A stretch of DNA of 64,000 nt from Bedellia somnulentella (lineage: Eukaryota > Arthropoda > Insecta > Lepidoptera > Bedelliidae), in NCBI GenBank assembly GCA_963576735.1, contig OY755177.1:19158001-19222000 (forward strand). Direction: 5' to 3'. Under the pieces are notes generated by a model. The model ran no database searches. It was given only the letters and a program-made list of their open reading frames with translations, and was not told the origin of the DNA. Made by a program: the position numbers and the translations under genes. This document shows, in pieces, positions 19,209 through 29,619 of this stretch (position 1 is the stretch's first letter; every line of letters starts with the position of its first letter).

Positions 19209-19412
19209 TTTATATACCCACGACAATATTTTACATTGGGGAAGGCAGAGACTATCGATCGCCATTTTGTACGATCCTAGCAAACACTTTGAGCTTTATC
19301 TGCAGACTACAGACCATTTTAGGCAAATTTCTATTCGATTTAAACATGTCATCTGTTATCGTCCTCTACTAACATTACCAGAAATGATTATATTCTGTTA
19401 TAGCCACCAATA
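19209..19412 (-). pseudogene. LINE-C C-terminal fragment
   Basis: Minus strand gives DRTKWRSIVSAFPN close to the hairpin (CCCCAATG), and upstream a worn GNVSRG-like stretch (plus CGTCCTCTACTAACATTACC). Reading is broken between them. An RTE-like LINE tail, 5'-truncated and decayed. Confidence 0.65.
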
Positions 19413-19740
19413 AATAAATTGCTGAGCAAACATAATGATTTTAATGATAACGTCAATTTCCGAGCACCCTTTGCAATTGTTCAAACAGTGAACTAACATT
19501 GAGGGCAGCCTTACATTAAACATACGCTTTTCTATCAACCTAAAGGCTATAGCAATAAAGGTTTGTTTTTTTTATGGTTGTTAAGACGTTTTTGAATCGG
19601 GTTTTTTTCATGGCGAAGTGCCATCAATCATAACTAAATGATCGATGAGTGAGTAAATGTTTGTATTTAGTATTCGCGATAGCAGGTAACGTAAGCTCGC
19701 TTTGATATAAGCTTGCTTCGATCACGCTTTATATTTTTAA
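19413..19740. other. Spacer
   Basis: No recognised content. TCGCTTTGATATAAGCTTGCTTCGATCACGC (19698-19728) has internal near-repeats of GCTTG/GCTCG. Confidence 0.35.
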
Positions 19741-20553
19741 CTAGTGGATCGTCCCAGCTTCGCACGGGTAGCGTTGTTTTTTTAAACATCTGAGATTTCT
19801 TTCTTCAGTCACTGCTCAAGCATTGTGAAATTCAGCGCAATGTTTTCAATTTATTAAATTTATAGCACTCCCTAAACAGTGTAGTTTGGTGATTTTAAAT
19901 GCGCTTTGATGAACGGTTCAGTATTTCCGTTTAATAGCAAATTTTGGAATAAAACGCTATGAAGTATTTATAACAATCAATCACTCAAAAAATAAATCAT
20001 TACGTGATGTAGAATGCAACTACTGGCGCCATCTAGTATGTTTTAAGTAAATTAGTAAAGATTTGGTTTTGATCACGGGCGCGATGGCTTATTTTATGTA
20101 TAATTTCGGTGTTTATCTACCGATTTCTATGATTCTTTTTTTATTGAATAGGTAATAATGTTACCTTGATGAGTGAGAGGTTTACAAACGTAAGAGTAAA
20201 CAAATATAATCAGAATGATCCGAACTGCTAAGCTATCAGGAATTACACGTGTTATTGTGAGTCAACCGTAAAAGATAGACATAAACTGTTGAGGATTTTT
20301 TTTTAGATAATTTTATGAAGAATATTTCCGTCATACATGATTTCTATGTAAGTTTAACCATTAAGGCTGCACACGCGACGGAAGCTTAAAAAATGTAGTA
20401 ACTTCTCCCGTTTTCCCAAAATTTCCCAAAATTCCCCTTTACTACTCTGCTGGAAAGTATACAAAAACCTGCCCAGGAGTATGGAGAATAATTGTACCAA
20501 GTTTCGTTAAAATCCGTCGAGTAGTTTTTGTTTCCATAAGGAACATACAAACC

Positions 20554-20619
<66 letters not shown>

Positions 20620-20738
20620 AATTTTACTGATTGCATTTTTGGCATCAGTATCGATCCCTAATCACCACCTGATAGTTATTTTGAAAATATATTTCATGTA
20701 CAGAATTGACCTCTCTACAGATTTATTATAAGTATAGA
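19741..20738 (-). mobile_element. Non-autonomous Helitron
   Basis: On the minus strand it starts TCTATACTTATAATAAATC after an A (20738) and ends CGTGCGAAGCTGGGACG...CACTAG (19741-19744) before a T. TC start, CTAG end and A/T target are the Helitron signature. No Rep-helicase is coded. Contains a (GACA) microsatellite. Confidence 0.75.
20553..20617. repeat. (GACA)n microsatellite inside the Helitron
   Basis: About sixteen uninterrupted tetranucleotide units. Its minus-strand translation (SVCL repeats) is an artefact. Confidence 0.95.
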
Positions 20739-20802
20739 TATTAAAATTTGGTAAAGATTAGGTAGTAGTAGTATGTTTTAAATAATACATACGTTATGGT
20801 TT

Positions 20803-20871
20803 TAATTTAATTAAATCACATTATTTAGTGCGGTTTTAGATTTATCATTATCGTTTATACAGGCAAAAGGC
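20803..20871. repeat. 69-bp flank duplication, left copy
   Basis: TAATTTAATTAAATCACATT ... AGGCAAAAGGC. A second copy with about seven differences lies at 21126-21193, immediately across a SINE-A. Confidence 0.85.
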
Positions 20872-21125
20872 ATACATACATACATACATACATATACTCA
20901 CGGCTGTAAATCCCTAGAAGGGGTAGCCAGAGCTAAGGAATTAAAAATTCCTCGGTCACTTTTGGAAAATTGAGTGGGGAAAAGATGGTAAAGTTAAGGT
21001 TGTTGGTGATGTATTTCCAACAGCATCGCCCAAAATCCCTAAAAAGCCCCAATACCGCTAGTCGCCTCTTACGTACACCCACCGGAAGAAATGGGGTAGT
21101 GTTATTCTAAGCCGACACTACACGG
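20872..21125 (-). mobile_element. SINE-A copy between 69-bp direct repeats
   Basis: Complete from (CATA)n tail, hairpin CCCTAGAAGGGG, to CACTACACGG. It fits exactly between the two copies of the flanking repeat, so the repeat behaves as an unusually long target duplication. Confidence 0.85.
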
Positions 21126-21193
21126 TAATTTAATTAAATCATATTATATATTGCGGTTTTAGATCTACATTATCGTTTATATAGGCAAAAGGC
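21126..21193. repeat. 69-bp flank duplication, right copy
   Basis: Starts flush with the SINE-A head and ends AGGCAAAAGGC. Divergence of roughly 10% from the left copy shows it is not recent. Confidence 0.85.
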
Positions 21194-21236
21194 GTCGAGG
21201 TAAAACCCACATGGCTGTATTAAAACTTCGTATACG

Positions 21237-21380
21237 ACATACATAGATATACTCACGGCTAGAAATTCCTCAAAGGATTAGCCAGAGCTTCAGAATCAGA
21301 AAAATTCTTCCCATTTTTGGAAGTTAAAAGGAGAAAAGATTGTAAAATAAATGTTTTTGGTGATGGGTCTCCGACTGTAT
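21237..21380 (-). repeat. SINE-A 3' part
   Basis: Runs from ATACTCACGGCTAGAAATTCC to GATGGGTCTCCGACTGTAT and is then cut by the repeat at 21385. Confidence 0.75.
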
Positions 21381-21384
21381 TTTT

Positions 21385-22020
21385 CAGGGTTCCGTAGCCA
21401 AATGGCAAAAACGGGACCCTTATAGATTCGTCATGTCTGTCTGTCTGTCCGTCCGTCCGTCCGTATGTCACAGCCAGTTTATTCCGAAACTATAAGAACG
21501 ACATTATTGGAAATTGGTGCATAGATGTATTCTGTAAACCGCATTAAGATTTTAAAATAAAATCTGAAAAAAAACCAAAATTTTTAGGGTTCCCCATACA
21601 TAGAACTGAAACTCAAATATTTTTTTTTCATCAAACCTATACGTGTGGGGTATCTATCAAAAGGTATTTCAAAATGATGTTGAGGTTTTTTACATCATTT
21701 TTTTCAAAACTAAATAGTTTGCGCGAGAGACTTTTCCAAAGTGGTAAAATGTGTGTCCCCCCCCCGTAACTTCTAAAATATGGGCATGATAAAACTGAAA
21801 AAAATATATGATGTGTATTACTATACAAACTACTAACGAAAATTGGTTTAAATGAGATCTAGCCAGTAGTTCTATTTAATTTTGAATATATTTTTTTTCA
21901 TCAAACCTATACGTGTGGGGTATCTATCAAAAGGTATTTGAATCTTCTTATATCATTTTTGATATTGGCTGCTACGGAACCCTTCATTAGCGAGTCCATC
22001 TCGCTCTTGGCCGCTTTTTT
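21385..22020. repeat. Interspersed repeat with GGGTTCCGTAGC inverted ends
   Basis: Opens CAGGGTTCCGTAGCCAAATG and closes GCTACGGAACCC ... TTGGCCGCTTTTTT, so a 12-bp motif lies inverted near both ends. Carries TGTCTG/TCCG microsatellite runs (21436-21466), a C9 run (21758) and an internal duplication of about 50 bp (TTTTTTCATCAAACCTATACG at 21620 and 21893). I recognise it as a repeat type widespread in Lepidoptera; class not certain. Confidence 0.6.
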
Positions 22021-22049
22021 TAATATCGTCTGAGCTGCGCAGGCAGTTT

Positions 22050-22318
22050 GTCTGGTGTTGGCTTAGAATAGCATTACCTATTCCTTCGTGCAAGTGTCAT
22101 AAGAGTCCCTGATGTATTGTTGGAAAACTGGCTTAGAACCCATTACCAAACATACATATTAATCGTAAAAAAAATTAACCAGGGCTTCAGAATTAATAAA
22201 TTCCACTTTGGGAGATATTTCATAATCTGTTCCCCATTAAATTTAAAAAAGTAGCTGAGATATTTTGAGTTTCGAAGATCTGGCTACCCCTTTTTGTATT
22301 TAAGCCGTGCGTGTATAC
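22050..22318 (+). repeat. SINE-A, decayed
   Basis: GTGTTGGCTTAGAATAGC at the head, TCTGTTCCCCATTAAATTT, CTGGCTACCCCTTTT and GCCGTGCGTGTATA at the end; middle rearranged. Confidence 0.6.
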
Positions 22319-22417
22319 AACAAGTACCAAAACGTTTATCTTTACCAAATACTACAATCTACGTAAAGTGTTTACACTATGTTTCGAAGCGGGCCGCGTT
22401 TCTAGATTAACTTTAAT

Positions 22418-22684
22418 ATGTACGCTAATATTTACACAGAAGTAGTCACCGAACAAACTTTAAGTAGATTAAATCCAAATGATTTATTACTTTTGAAATC
22501 ATATGTTTATCTTATCCTTGACAGTAAGGTTGTAAATGCCGGAAAAGTTAGAGCAAATAAAAGAATTGGAATGGAAATGAAAATGTTGTTATTTATATTC
22601 TTTGCCGTGTGGTTTGGGTTCGGGATGTATCACTACTTCCGTATATCTAACAAGGTGAGAAACCAATTCGGGATGTTCAAGTGA
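22418..22684 (+). CDS. Unrecognised 88-residue ORF with a membrane segment
   Basis: Not recognised. The ATG opens a frame whose N-terminal 60 residues are polar (LSRLNPNDLLLLKSY, NAGKVRANKRIG). One hydrophobic segment follows (about 56-70, MLLFIFFAVWFGFGM) and then a short basic tail (YFRISNKVRNQFGMFK). An AATAAA (22917) lies 230 bp downstream. It is intronless and lies between repeats in sequence that itself matches none of the repeat families here. It could be a small single-pass membrane protein, part of a larger gene, a viral remnant, or chance; the balanced composition is the main argument for coding. Confidence 0.3.
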   Translation: MYANIYTEVVTEQTLSRLNPNDLLLLKSYVYLILDSKVVNAGKVRANKRIGMEMKMLLFIFFAVWFGFGMYHYFRISNKVRNQFGMFK

Positions 22685-22971
22685 ATTGCTCAGAGATGCC
22701 TTATTTAATCTATTTGCCTCTTTATTGCAAAAGACTGTAAATCAAAGGAGTATTTTTAAACCGTTTTCCTGTGTATTCTACTTTACGTTTTCTTTGTAAC
22801 TGACTAATTTCAAACCACATTCATAGCAATCTATTTAGTGTTCAGCAATTTCATTCTGGATGCAACTCAATATTTACAAAGCCTATATTTATAAAACATC
22901 CGACATTAATTAAAACAATAAAGTTCTGTCATCTTCATATAGTTTAATTGCAATATTTTAAAATAAGCTAG

Positions 22972-23201
22972 CTTCGGCTTAGAATAGCACTACCCCATTT
23001 CTTCCGGTGGGTGTACGTAATAGGCGACTAACGGTATTGGGGCTTTTAAAGGATTTTTGGGCGATGCGGTTGGAGACCCATCACCAACAACCTTTATTTT
23101 ACCATCTTTTCCCCATTCAACTTTCCAAAAGTGGCTGAGGAATTTCAAATTTCTTAGCTCTGCCTACCCCTTCTAGGGATTTATAGCCGTGAGTATATGT
23201 A
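22972..23201 (+). mobile_element. SINE-A copy
   Basis: Starts TCGGCTTAGAATAGC (first about 12 bp lost) and ends GCCGTGAGTATATG. Otherwise close to consensus, so 5'-truncated and fairly young. Confidence 0.82.
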
Positions 23202-24026
23202 AGGTGATTTTGTCACCTAAAGCTGTTTTAGTAAATATCAAGCGTTTAATTTAGTAGCATGACCAACAACATTGAATTTAACAAATTTTATCGTTGTATA
23301 AGCGTTAGTGATTCATTTTGCAACTTTGTTTCTTGTTTTTCAACAATTTTGAAACTTATACTTTAACAAAAAGACTTTTGTGATTCTTTTACGAATAAAA
23401 TAAAGTTTAATTTTTATTGCAAATTTGTCAACGATTACGACAGCACCAAGTAAGTTTATAACTCCTTATTTTGATTGCGTAAGATTACATAAAACTTTAA
23501 GAGAAGTACAACTTTGCTCTGAAAGTATATTTATATCAACGCTAAAATGATTGGAACACGAAATAATAACTCACATAACTGAACATTCCACAAAAGAAGT
23601 TTTCCATCTTACCCCACTGTGGGAGGGGTGAAAGAGGGGCTTTTGACGATGAAAGATGACCTTGCCTCGCTGTGATTAACGACTCGCCCATTCATCATTT
23701 GTGAGAAAACGCTTTCTCACAACACTAACTTGAATCTTAACATAAAGTAGATAAGATTGAATATCCAGTGACTAAGTGAAAAACAAGTCGGTAGATTTGG
23801 TAGATTTCTAATTTGAAATGACGTTGGCGTTTGACTTGACAGATGACGTCACACTCGCCAGTTTGATTGACAGCCGAGTCAAATGTTAATTTTGTTTGTA
23901 TTTGATTGAAATGTTTTAAACGGTAATTTTGTGTTATCTGTTATTAATTTGGGGCAGTTAACTTTGGTTCTTGTGCCTTACATATTTTCAATATACTGAT
24001 TACTAAATATTTGATTTAGATACACA
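23202..24026. other. Spacer with a CRE-like palindrome
   Basis: No ORF or repeat recognised. TGACGTCA occurs near 23845 beside TGACAGATGACG and CGCCAGTTTGATTGACAGC, resembling regulatory rather than coding sequence. Confidence 0.35.
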
Positions 24027-24036
24027 ATATTTACAT

Positions 24037-24306
24037 AACATAACATAACATAAACGTTCACGCCGAATATCCCCGAAGGGGTTGGCAGAGGTACTAATAC
24101 TTCTGAACATCACGTGACTTTGTCACCTGCTGTTCAGAGTACCCACGTTTTGCATGGACAGTGTACTCATGATGTGATAAATTAACCACACATATGTCTT
24201 TAGAAAAGACAAATTGGTGTAGGCCCGACCCAGGATTTGAACACTAGTCGTTTGCACGATAACCGAGTGTTCTACCCACTGGGCTATCACGGTTGCTATC
24301 TGTATC
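24037..24306 (-). mobile_element. SINE-B, subfamily II, internal deletion
   Basis: Tail (CATAA)n, hairpin CCCCGAAGGGG, ACATCACGTGACTTTGTCACC body, and tRNA-like head (ATAACCGAGTGTTCTACCC). About 105 bp are missing between GTGTACTCATG (24170) and GATAAATTAACC. A duplication ATATTTACAT (24027-24036 and 24307-24316) is present. Confidence 0.87.
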
Positions 24307-24374
24307 ATATTTACATGTAAAGTATTTAGATTATTCGTCTATTTTTCCAGGTGGAATAATTACTCTGCATAGTT

Positions 24375-24445
24375 TAGGCATATCATCATCATTAACTTAT
24401 AGACGTCCACTGCTAGAAATAAGCCTTCCCTAAAGATCTGCACTA
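24375..24445. repeat. LINE-like repeat fragment
   Basis: ATCATCATTAACTTATAGACGTCCACTGC followed by AATAAGCCTTCCC resembles a repeat often found at LINE 3' regions in moths. Recognition is from memory only. Confidence 0.35.
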
Positions 24446-24691
24446 AGACCGGTCCTCGACTGTCATCACCCAAATATTATAGATGTACTCATCTGTCAAA
24501 AACATATTTAAGCATTTTAATATTAAGAAACGAATTAATTTTATTTTACTGCCTATCCTCAAAATTAAATTTACCTAAAAGGATATATTCTTACATTTGC
24601 AATATAGTAATCACCGACTAAAGCTAGACTATCAATGCATATCTCTAACTGTCTTTACATAATTTTGATATATATCATACATAAATATTTG

Positions 24692-24887
24692 CTGTGTAGT
24701 GTCGGCTTAGAATAGCACTACCCCATTTCTTGCGGTAGGTTTACGTATCGATCATCAACAACCTTTATTTTACCATCTTCTCCCCACACAACTTTCCAAA
24801 AGTGGCAGAGGAATTACTAATTCTTTAGCTCTGACTACCCCTTCTAGAGATTTATAGCCGTGCGTATATGTATGTATGTATGTATAT
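24692..24887 (+). mobile_element. SINE-A copy, internal deletion
   Basis: Head GCTGTGTAGTGTCGGC and (TATG)n tail intact; about 55 bp around GGGCGATGCGG are lost at GTTTACGTATCGATC. Confidence 0.85.
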
Positions 24888-25324
24888 CATACTTCAACAA
24901 TCTAAACACAGATTGCTACTAATTATTAGTCTATAAGTAGTTTTATATTTTAATTCATTGATACTAACGCCAAAAGTATTAAATATTTGACTTCAGAACA
25001 AAATAGAAGCCGCAATATGTATCACTGTCAATAATTCTCCTTGTCTCCTCTCCCGACGGCTGGAGGCATTCAAGACAGAAATGATTAACGAGCTAACACT
25101 CCATTCATCACGCGGTACTTGTATGACATATTGCGTAGCGAGCAGCCATATTATTTGGCGTTGAATTAACTTATTTTTGGAGAACTAATAGATATGTAAT
25201 ATGACTTCAAGTTAAATAAGTTGCCTACAGGATTACTAACTTCAAAAATCTATGTGAATCATATTTTGTAACAATTGTAAAGGTATTCTTTATTACTAAT
25301 TTGAACAAACTCCGGTAATGAAAA
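24888..25324. other. Spacer
   Basis: Contains CTCCTCTCCCGACGGCTGGAGG (25038), a short imperfect palindrome; nothing else recognised. Confidence 0.35.
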
Positions 25325-25513
25325 CTGTGTAGTGTCGGCTTAAAATAGCACTACCCCATTTCTGCCCGTGGGTGTTCGTAAGAGGCGACTAAGAGTATTG
25401 GAGAGTATTTGAAGTGATTTTTGGGTTATGCGGTTGGCTGAGTTGTTTTTTATTCTTAAGTTCTGGCTACCCCTTTTAGGGATTTATAGCCGTGAGTATA
25501 TGTATGTATATGT
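25325..25513 (+). mobile_element. SINE-A copy, internal deletion
   Basis: CTGTGTAGTGTCGGC head to GAGTATATGTATG tail. The middle is fused directly at GCGGTTGGCTGAG, removing about 65 bp. Confidence 0.8.
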
Positions 25514-26060
25514 ATTCGATGAGAAAGTTAAATAAACTTAATAAAATTGGAAGTATTTTCAGGTTTAGTCTAAATATTTCAGAATTACCTTTTTTCAACT
25601 GTAACCTATTTTTTTAAACACTTTCATACTGAAATTGGCTAATTTCATTGTTCTGTTAAAGTATTTTTTTACTACTGTTATGTTTTCCAAACCATTTTTA
25701 AATTACTCTAGGTATTAGTACAAAACTGTTAAGATGACGTCATGTCAAATGCAGTCAGTTTTCCATGGAATAAAAAATACTGCGATATGTTCGAAACATC
25801 ATCGGGGCAAATAAAGCTGCCTTTAAAAATTTACACTTAAACCGCCAAATTACTATCTTAAGCAATAAGTCAACTGTTTTCAGCATAAAATTCCGAGGGT
25901 TAGCGTATTCACATGAGTTCTAAACAATTAGATGTACCTACAACACATCAAAAGGAATAAAGAATTCAAAAACAATATTTTCAGTACAAATATCTACCAT
26001 TTCAAAACACATCTAATGCAATCTCCATGCCACATAAGCTCGTCTCACCAAATAACAGTG
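25514..26060. other. Spacer with a CRE-like palindrome
   Basis: TGACGTCA at about 25736. No gene or repeat recognised. Confidence 0.35.
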
Positions 26061-26083
26061 TTCACACATTCGAGCTCACCTCG

Positions 26084-26290
26084 TGACGTCACACGTCGCA
26101 GTTGTGACGTCACATGTCGCAGTTGTGACACGGCGGACGTCTCGACAGCACAGCGAGCACCATTACTTCCGTCTTTGGCTGCTTGCCTGTCAGCCGCTGA
26201 TTTGCGGTAGGGATGGGAGTTTTGGTGTATCGATAGATTTGCAACTTTGATTATGAACACTATAGATAGAGCGATGTTACGTCATCCATT
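26084..26290. promoter_or_regulatory. Candidate promoter region (CRE repeats and TATCGATA)
   Basis: Two tandem 21-bp units, each TGACGTCACAyGTCGCAGTTG, followed by a third partial unit TGACACGGCGG. Downstream, TAGGGATGGGAG and TATCGATAG (26211-26237) resemble a DREF-type housekeeping element. It lies 240-440 bp upstream of the THAP start and is more GC-rich than its surroundings. Promoter function is inferred from motifs and position. Confidence 0.4.
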
Positions 26291-26528
26291 TTAAAAAGAG
26301 AAGCCCTTATTTAAGTTCTTATATGTTAAAAAGAGACACAAAATCTTTATTGTCATCTCTATCGCGTAACCCGTTTTGTTGATGTCACGCTTTTAAAGCT
26401 TGACAAACAAAGCGTCGACTTGTGAGCGATTTTGGTTTTCTTTTGATTTTGAGAAAGATTTTATTCATTTGTATATTGTTATTGTGATAAAAGAGACTCC
26501 ATTAGTCAAACTTATTATTTAGTGAGGT

Positions 26529-27090
26529 ATGGTTGGGTGTAGCGTGCTTGGCTGCGGAAGCCGCAGCGAAAAACACATCGAAGGATTGACTTTCTGAAGT
26601 GAGTGAGTTTTTTAATGTTTTTCTACAGATAAATACATAATAAATACATTGCGCGATCAGAAAAAAAGTGATTCAAATGTTAATTACGTTGAACTAGATT
26701 ACTAGCATTTTCTTTAGTTATTTTGAGCAATTTTTTAATAGCATAACCTAAAAATATGCAGTATCTCAGTGTTCCCATAATTCACGTTTTTCATCCTACC
26801 CTGTCGTTAGGGTAAAATTTTCAAATTAGTAAACTGATGTTAATGAGTGAGTATATTATGAATTTCGTCGCGCTATAGCGACGCTGAATGATTTCCAATT
26901 GTTATCTACGGAATTAGTAAGTAATAAATTTGTTATATTTATTTAATTTCTTCGTATTCATTACAGTTTTCCTAAAGACCCGAATCTACGAGAAAAATGG
27001 ATTGCGGCCACTGGAAGATGCAATTGGAAATCAACCAAATATAAAATACTTAGATGTACGAATACATCATCTTTTGAAAAATGTGACTGA
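26529..27090 (+). pseudogene. THAP-domain two-exon gene or relic
   Basis: Exon 1 (26529-26598) reads MVGCSVLGCGSRSEKHIEGL then TF, the C-x4-C start of a THAP zinc finger. A TGA follows TF four bases before a good donor (GTGAGT, 26599). Exon 2 starts after TTCATTACAG at 26967 and reads FPKDPNLREKW, then IAATGRCNWKSTKYKIL: the THAP F-P and N-W core. The final C-x2-H pair is absent (RCTNTSSF), and the frame ends at 27090. Exon phases do not match by one base. AATAAA (27158) follows. THAP domains bind DNA and are typical of P-element transposases and derived host genes. Most likely a degraded gene; a sequencing error at the exon 1 end is possible. Confidence 0.5.
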
Positions 27091-28067
27091 AATAGACGAA
27101 TGAATTCGAAATTTTCACACGAAACTGATTTTGTTTAAAGGTCAATAGTAAATAATGCAATAAAACTCATGTACAAAATAGTGCTGTCTTTTATTTTTCA
27201 AAATACAAACATAGACCCCACTATACCCATGATGACCCGTATGATATTTACATAACTTGCACTTATGGAACAGCTGTTTTTTTTTGTCCAGTAACAAAGT
27301 TAGTCCCGTACAAAAATTTATTCGTAATCATGGGAAGATTCATCCCTGATAGTTAGTAAAATGCTTTAGATTTCACGGTGTATTAAACATCAGTATAAAT
27401 GGTAAAATTAAACAAAAAAGATTGTATAATACTAGGAGCAAGTATGTATAATTATATGATTGCAGGAAATAATATAGTAAACAGTAAACCTTTACAATAA
27501 ATAAAACGACGTAACAATAAATTGACGTAATCAATTTTAAATTAAAAAGTAGCTTTTAGAATGGTGATTATACTATTTTGGGGTAATTGTTTTCTAGTGA
27601 TCGCAACATTACAGGGAAAAATATTGCTATCTAAAAGAGGTACTCTCCCGTTGCATTATGACTCTGTCTATAGTGTTCATAGTCAAAGATTTGCAAGTAT
27701 ATTATTTTCTGATACTTTATATATAATGATGTGTAAAACTTATAATAAGAGGCTAGGACAAATTTAATCAGAATATAAGAAAACATTGAAGATGCAAATA
27801 AATTGAATTGAATTGAATATTTAAGTATTCAATTTTAGCATGTCAATAAGTTCGGTAAGAACCAAAACGCAGAAAGCTTTTTTCCGGACGCATTATACCC
27901 ACGGTACCCACCAGACCTAATTAAACTTATATAAGCTCCACGTAAAGTTACATGTTATATTTAAATTTCTATAAATTCAATAACAATAGAGATACATATA
28001 AAAGTTATTAAATGATAACAACAAAAAGCAAACAATGACTGTTGTCTTTAGATAGTTTTCATGATTC
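27091..28067. other. Spacer downstream of the THAP relic
   Basis: AT-rich. Apart from the poly(A) signal at 27158 and a run GAATTGAATTGAAT (27801), nothing recognised. The 68-codon frame at 27561 is not convincing. Confidence 0.4.
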
Positions 28068-28212
28068 CACACATACATACAAATACTCACGGCTATAAAT
28101 CCCTAAATGGGGTAGCCAGAGCTTTGGAATTAGAAATTCCTCAGCCACTTTTGGAAGTTGAGTAAGGAAAAGCTGGTAATAATAAATAATTGTTAGTGAT
28201 GGGGATTCCATC
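28068..28212 (-). repeat. SINE-A 3' half
   Basis: Tail, hairpin CCCTAAATGGGG, GAAATTCCTCAGCCACTTTTGG, to TTGTTAGTGATGGGG; head missing. Confidence 0.75.
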
Positions 28213-28309
28213 TTCTGATAACATTTTGACTAGCAACTTTTCAAAATACTATTAACAATATATTTGAAATTGATTAAATACTTGCATAATTTTTATATTA
28301 TACAATCAT

Positions 28310-29390
28310 TTGTTTATTAAACAATTGCAAAATCATTTTTAAAATTACACTGCCATTTATACACCAATAAAACCCAAATCGTAGAATATCGATAACAGGC
28401 CCATCCCTAATGGCACACGTCGCCAGTTCCGTCCTACAGACATGTCAATTAGATCGTAGCTAGAGCAGAGTCGCTCAACGCAAATATCGCAAGTTCTACT
28501 TATTTCATAGATGTTTGTATTTCATTGCATAGTTATTCTTCTCTAAATACAGTTTTTATAATACCTACTTCTATACACACTGTAACTGAATCTATTTCCA
28601 CAATTCTTATTAACAAACTACACTTTAATTATTCAGAACATGCAATATTTTACCATGCCATTCCTATACCGATAAAACCGAAACATCGATAGCAGTCCCA
28701 TCCCTAACGGCACACGTTGCCAGTTCCGTCCTACAGACATGTCAATTAGATCGTAGCTAGAGCAGAGTCGCTCAACGCAAATATCGCAAGTTCTACTTAT
28801 TTCATAGATGGTTGTATTTCATTGCATAGTTATTTTTCTCTAAATACAATTTTAAAAATACCTACTTCTATACACATTGTAACTGAATCAATTTCCATTA
28901 TTCTTATCAACAAACTACACTTTAATTGTTCAGAACATGCAATATTTTACCATGCCATTCCTATACCGATAAAACCGGAACATCGATAACAGTCCCATCC
29001 CTAACGGCACACGTTGCCAGTTCCGTCCTACAGACATGTCAATTAGATCGTAGCTAGAGCAGAGTCGCTCAACGCAAATATCGCAAGTTCTACTTATTTC
29101 ATAGATGGTTGTATTTCATTGCATAGTTATTTTTCTCTAAATACAATTTTAAAAATACCTACTTCTATACACATTGTAACTGAATCAATTTCCATTATTC
29201 TTATCAACAAACTACACTTTAATTGTTCAGAACATGCAATATTTTACCATGCCATTCCTATACCGATAAAACCGGAACATCGATAACAGTCCCATCCCTA
29301 ACGGCACACGTCGCCAGTTCCGTCCTACAGACATGTCAATTAGATCGTAGGTAGAGCAGAGCCGCTCAACGCAAATATCGCATGTTCTAC
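28310..29390. repeat. 297-bp tandem repeat array
   Basis: The landmark GTCCTACAGA recurs at 28431, 28728, 29025 and 29322, an exact 297-bp period. Units 2 and 3 are almost identical; the first is diverged and the last stops near 29390. Each unit carries ATCGATA next to CCCATCCCTA, and AACGCAAATATCGC. No ORF spans a unit. Confidence 0.92.
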
Positions 29391-29619
29391 CTGACGACTT
29401 GCACTAACTACCTTTTGTTTACCGCCTCGCTCGCTATTATCAATTATTATTTGCATTGTTCGAAAAGTTTATATTTTACTATTTGGTAAGATGTTGCTTT
29501 AGTTTGTTATTATGGGCTTAAAGTACTGTGTTAATGTTGTTAACGGTTTTGTAACATACTGCACTGTAACTAGCTTTTTTGAATACCTTGTACTTTCAAG
29601 TGTAATTGTCCTTCAGAAT
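29391..29619. other. Spacer after the tandem array
   Basis: No recognised feature. Confidence 0.35.

Noticed and set aside
19054..19413. 119-codon plus ORF
   Set aside because: Runs through a SINE-A and antisense LINE-C sequence.
20442..20645. ORF with SVCL repeats
   Set aside because: Translation of a (GACA)n microsatellite inside a Helitron.
28310..29390. CRISPR-like array
   Set aside because: Period of 297 bp with fully repeated units and no short repeat/spacer structure; a eukaryotic tandem repeat.
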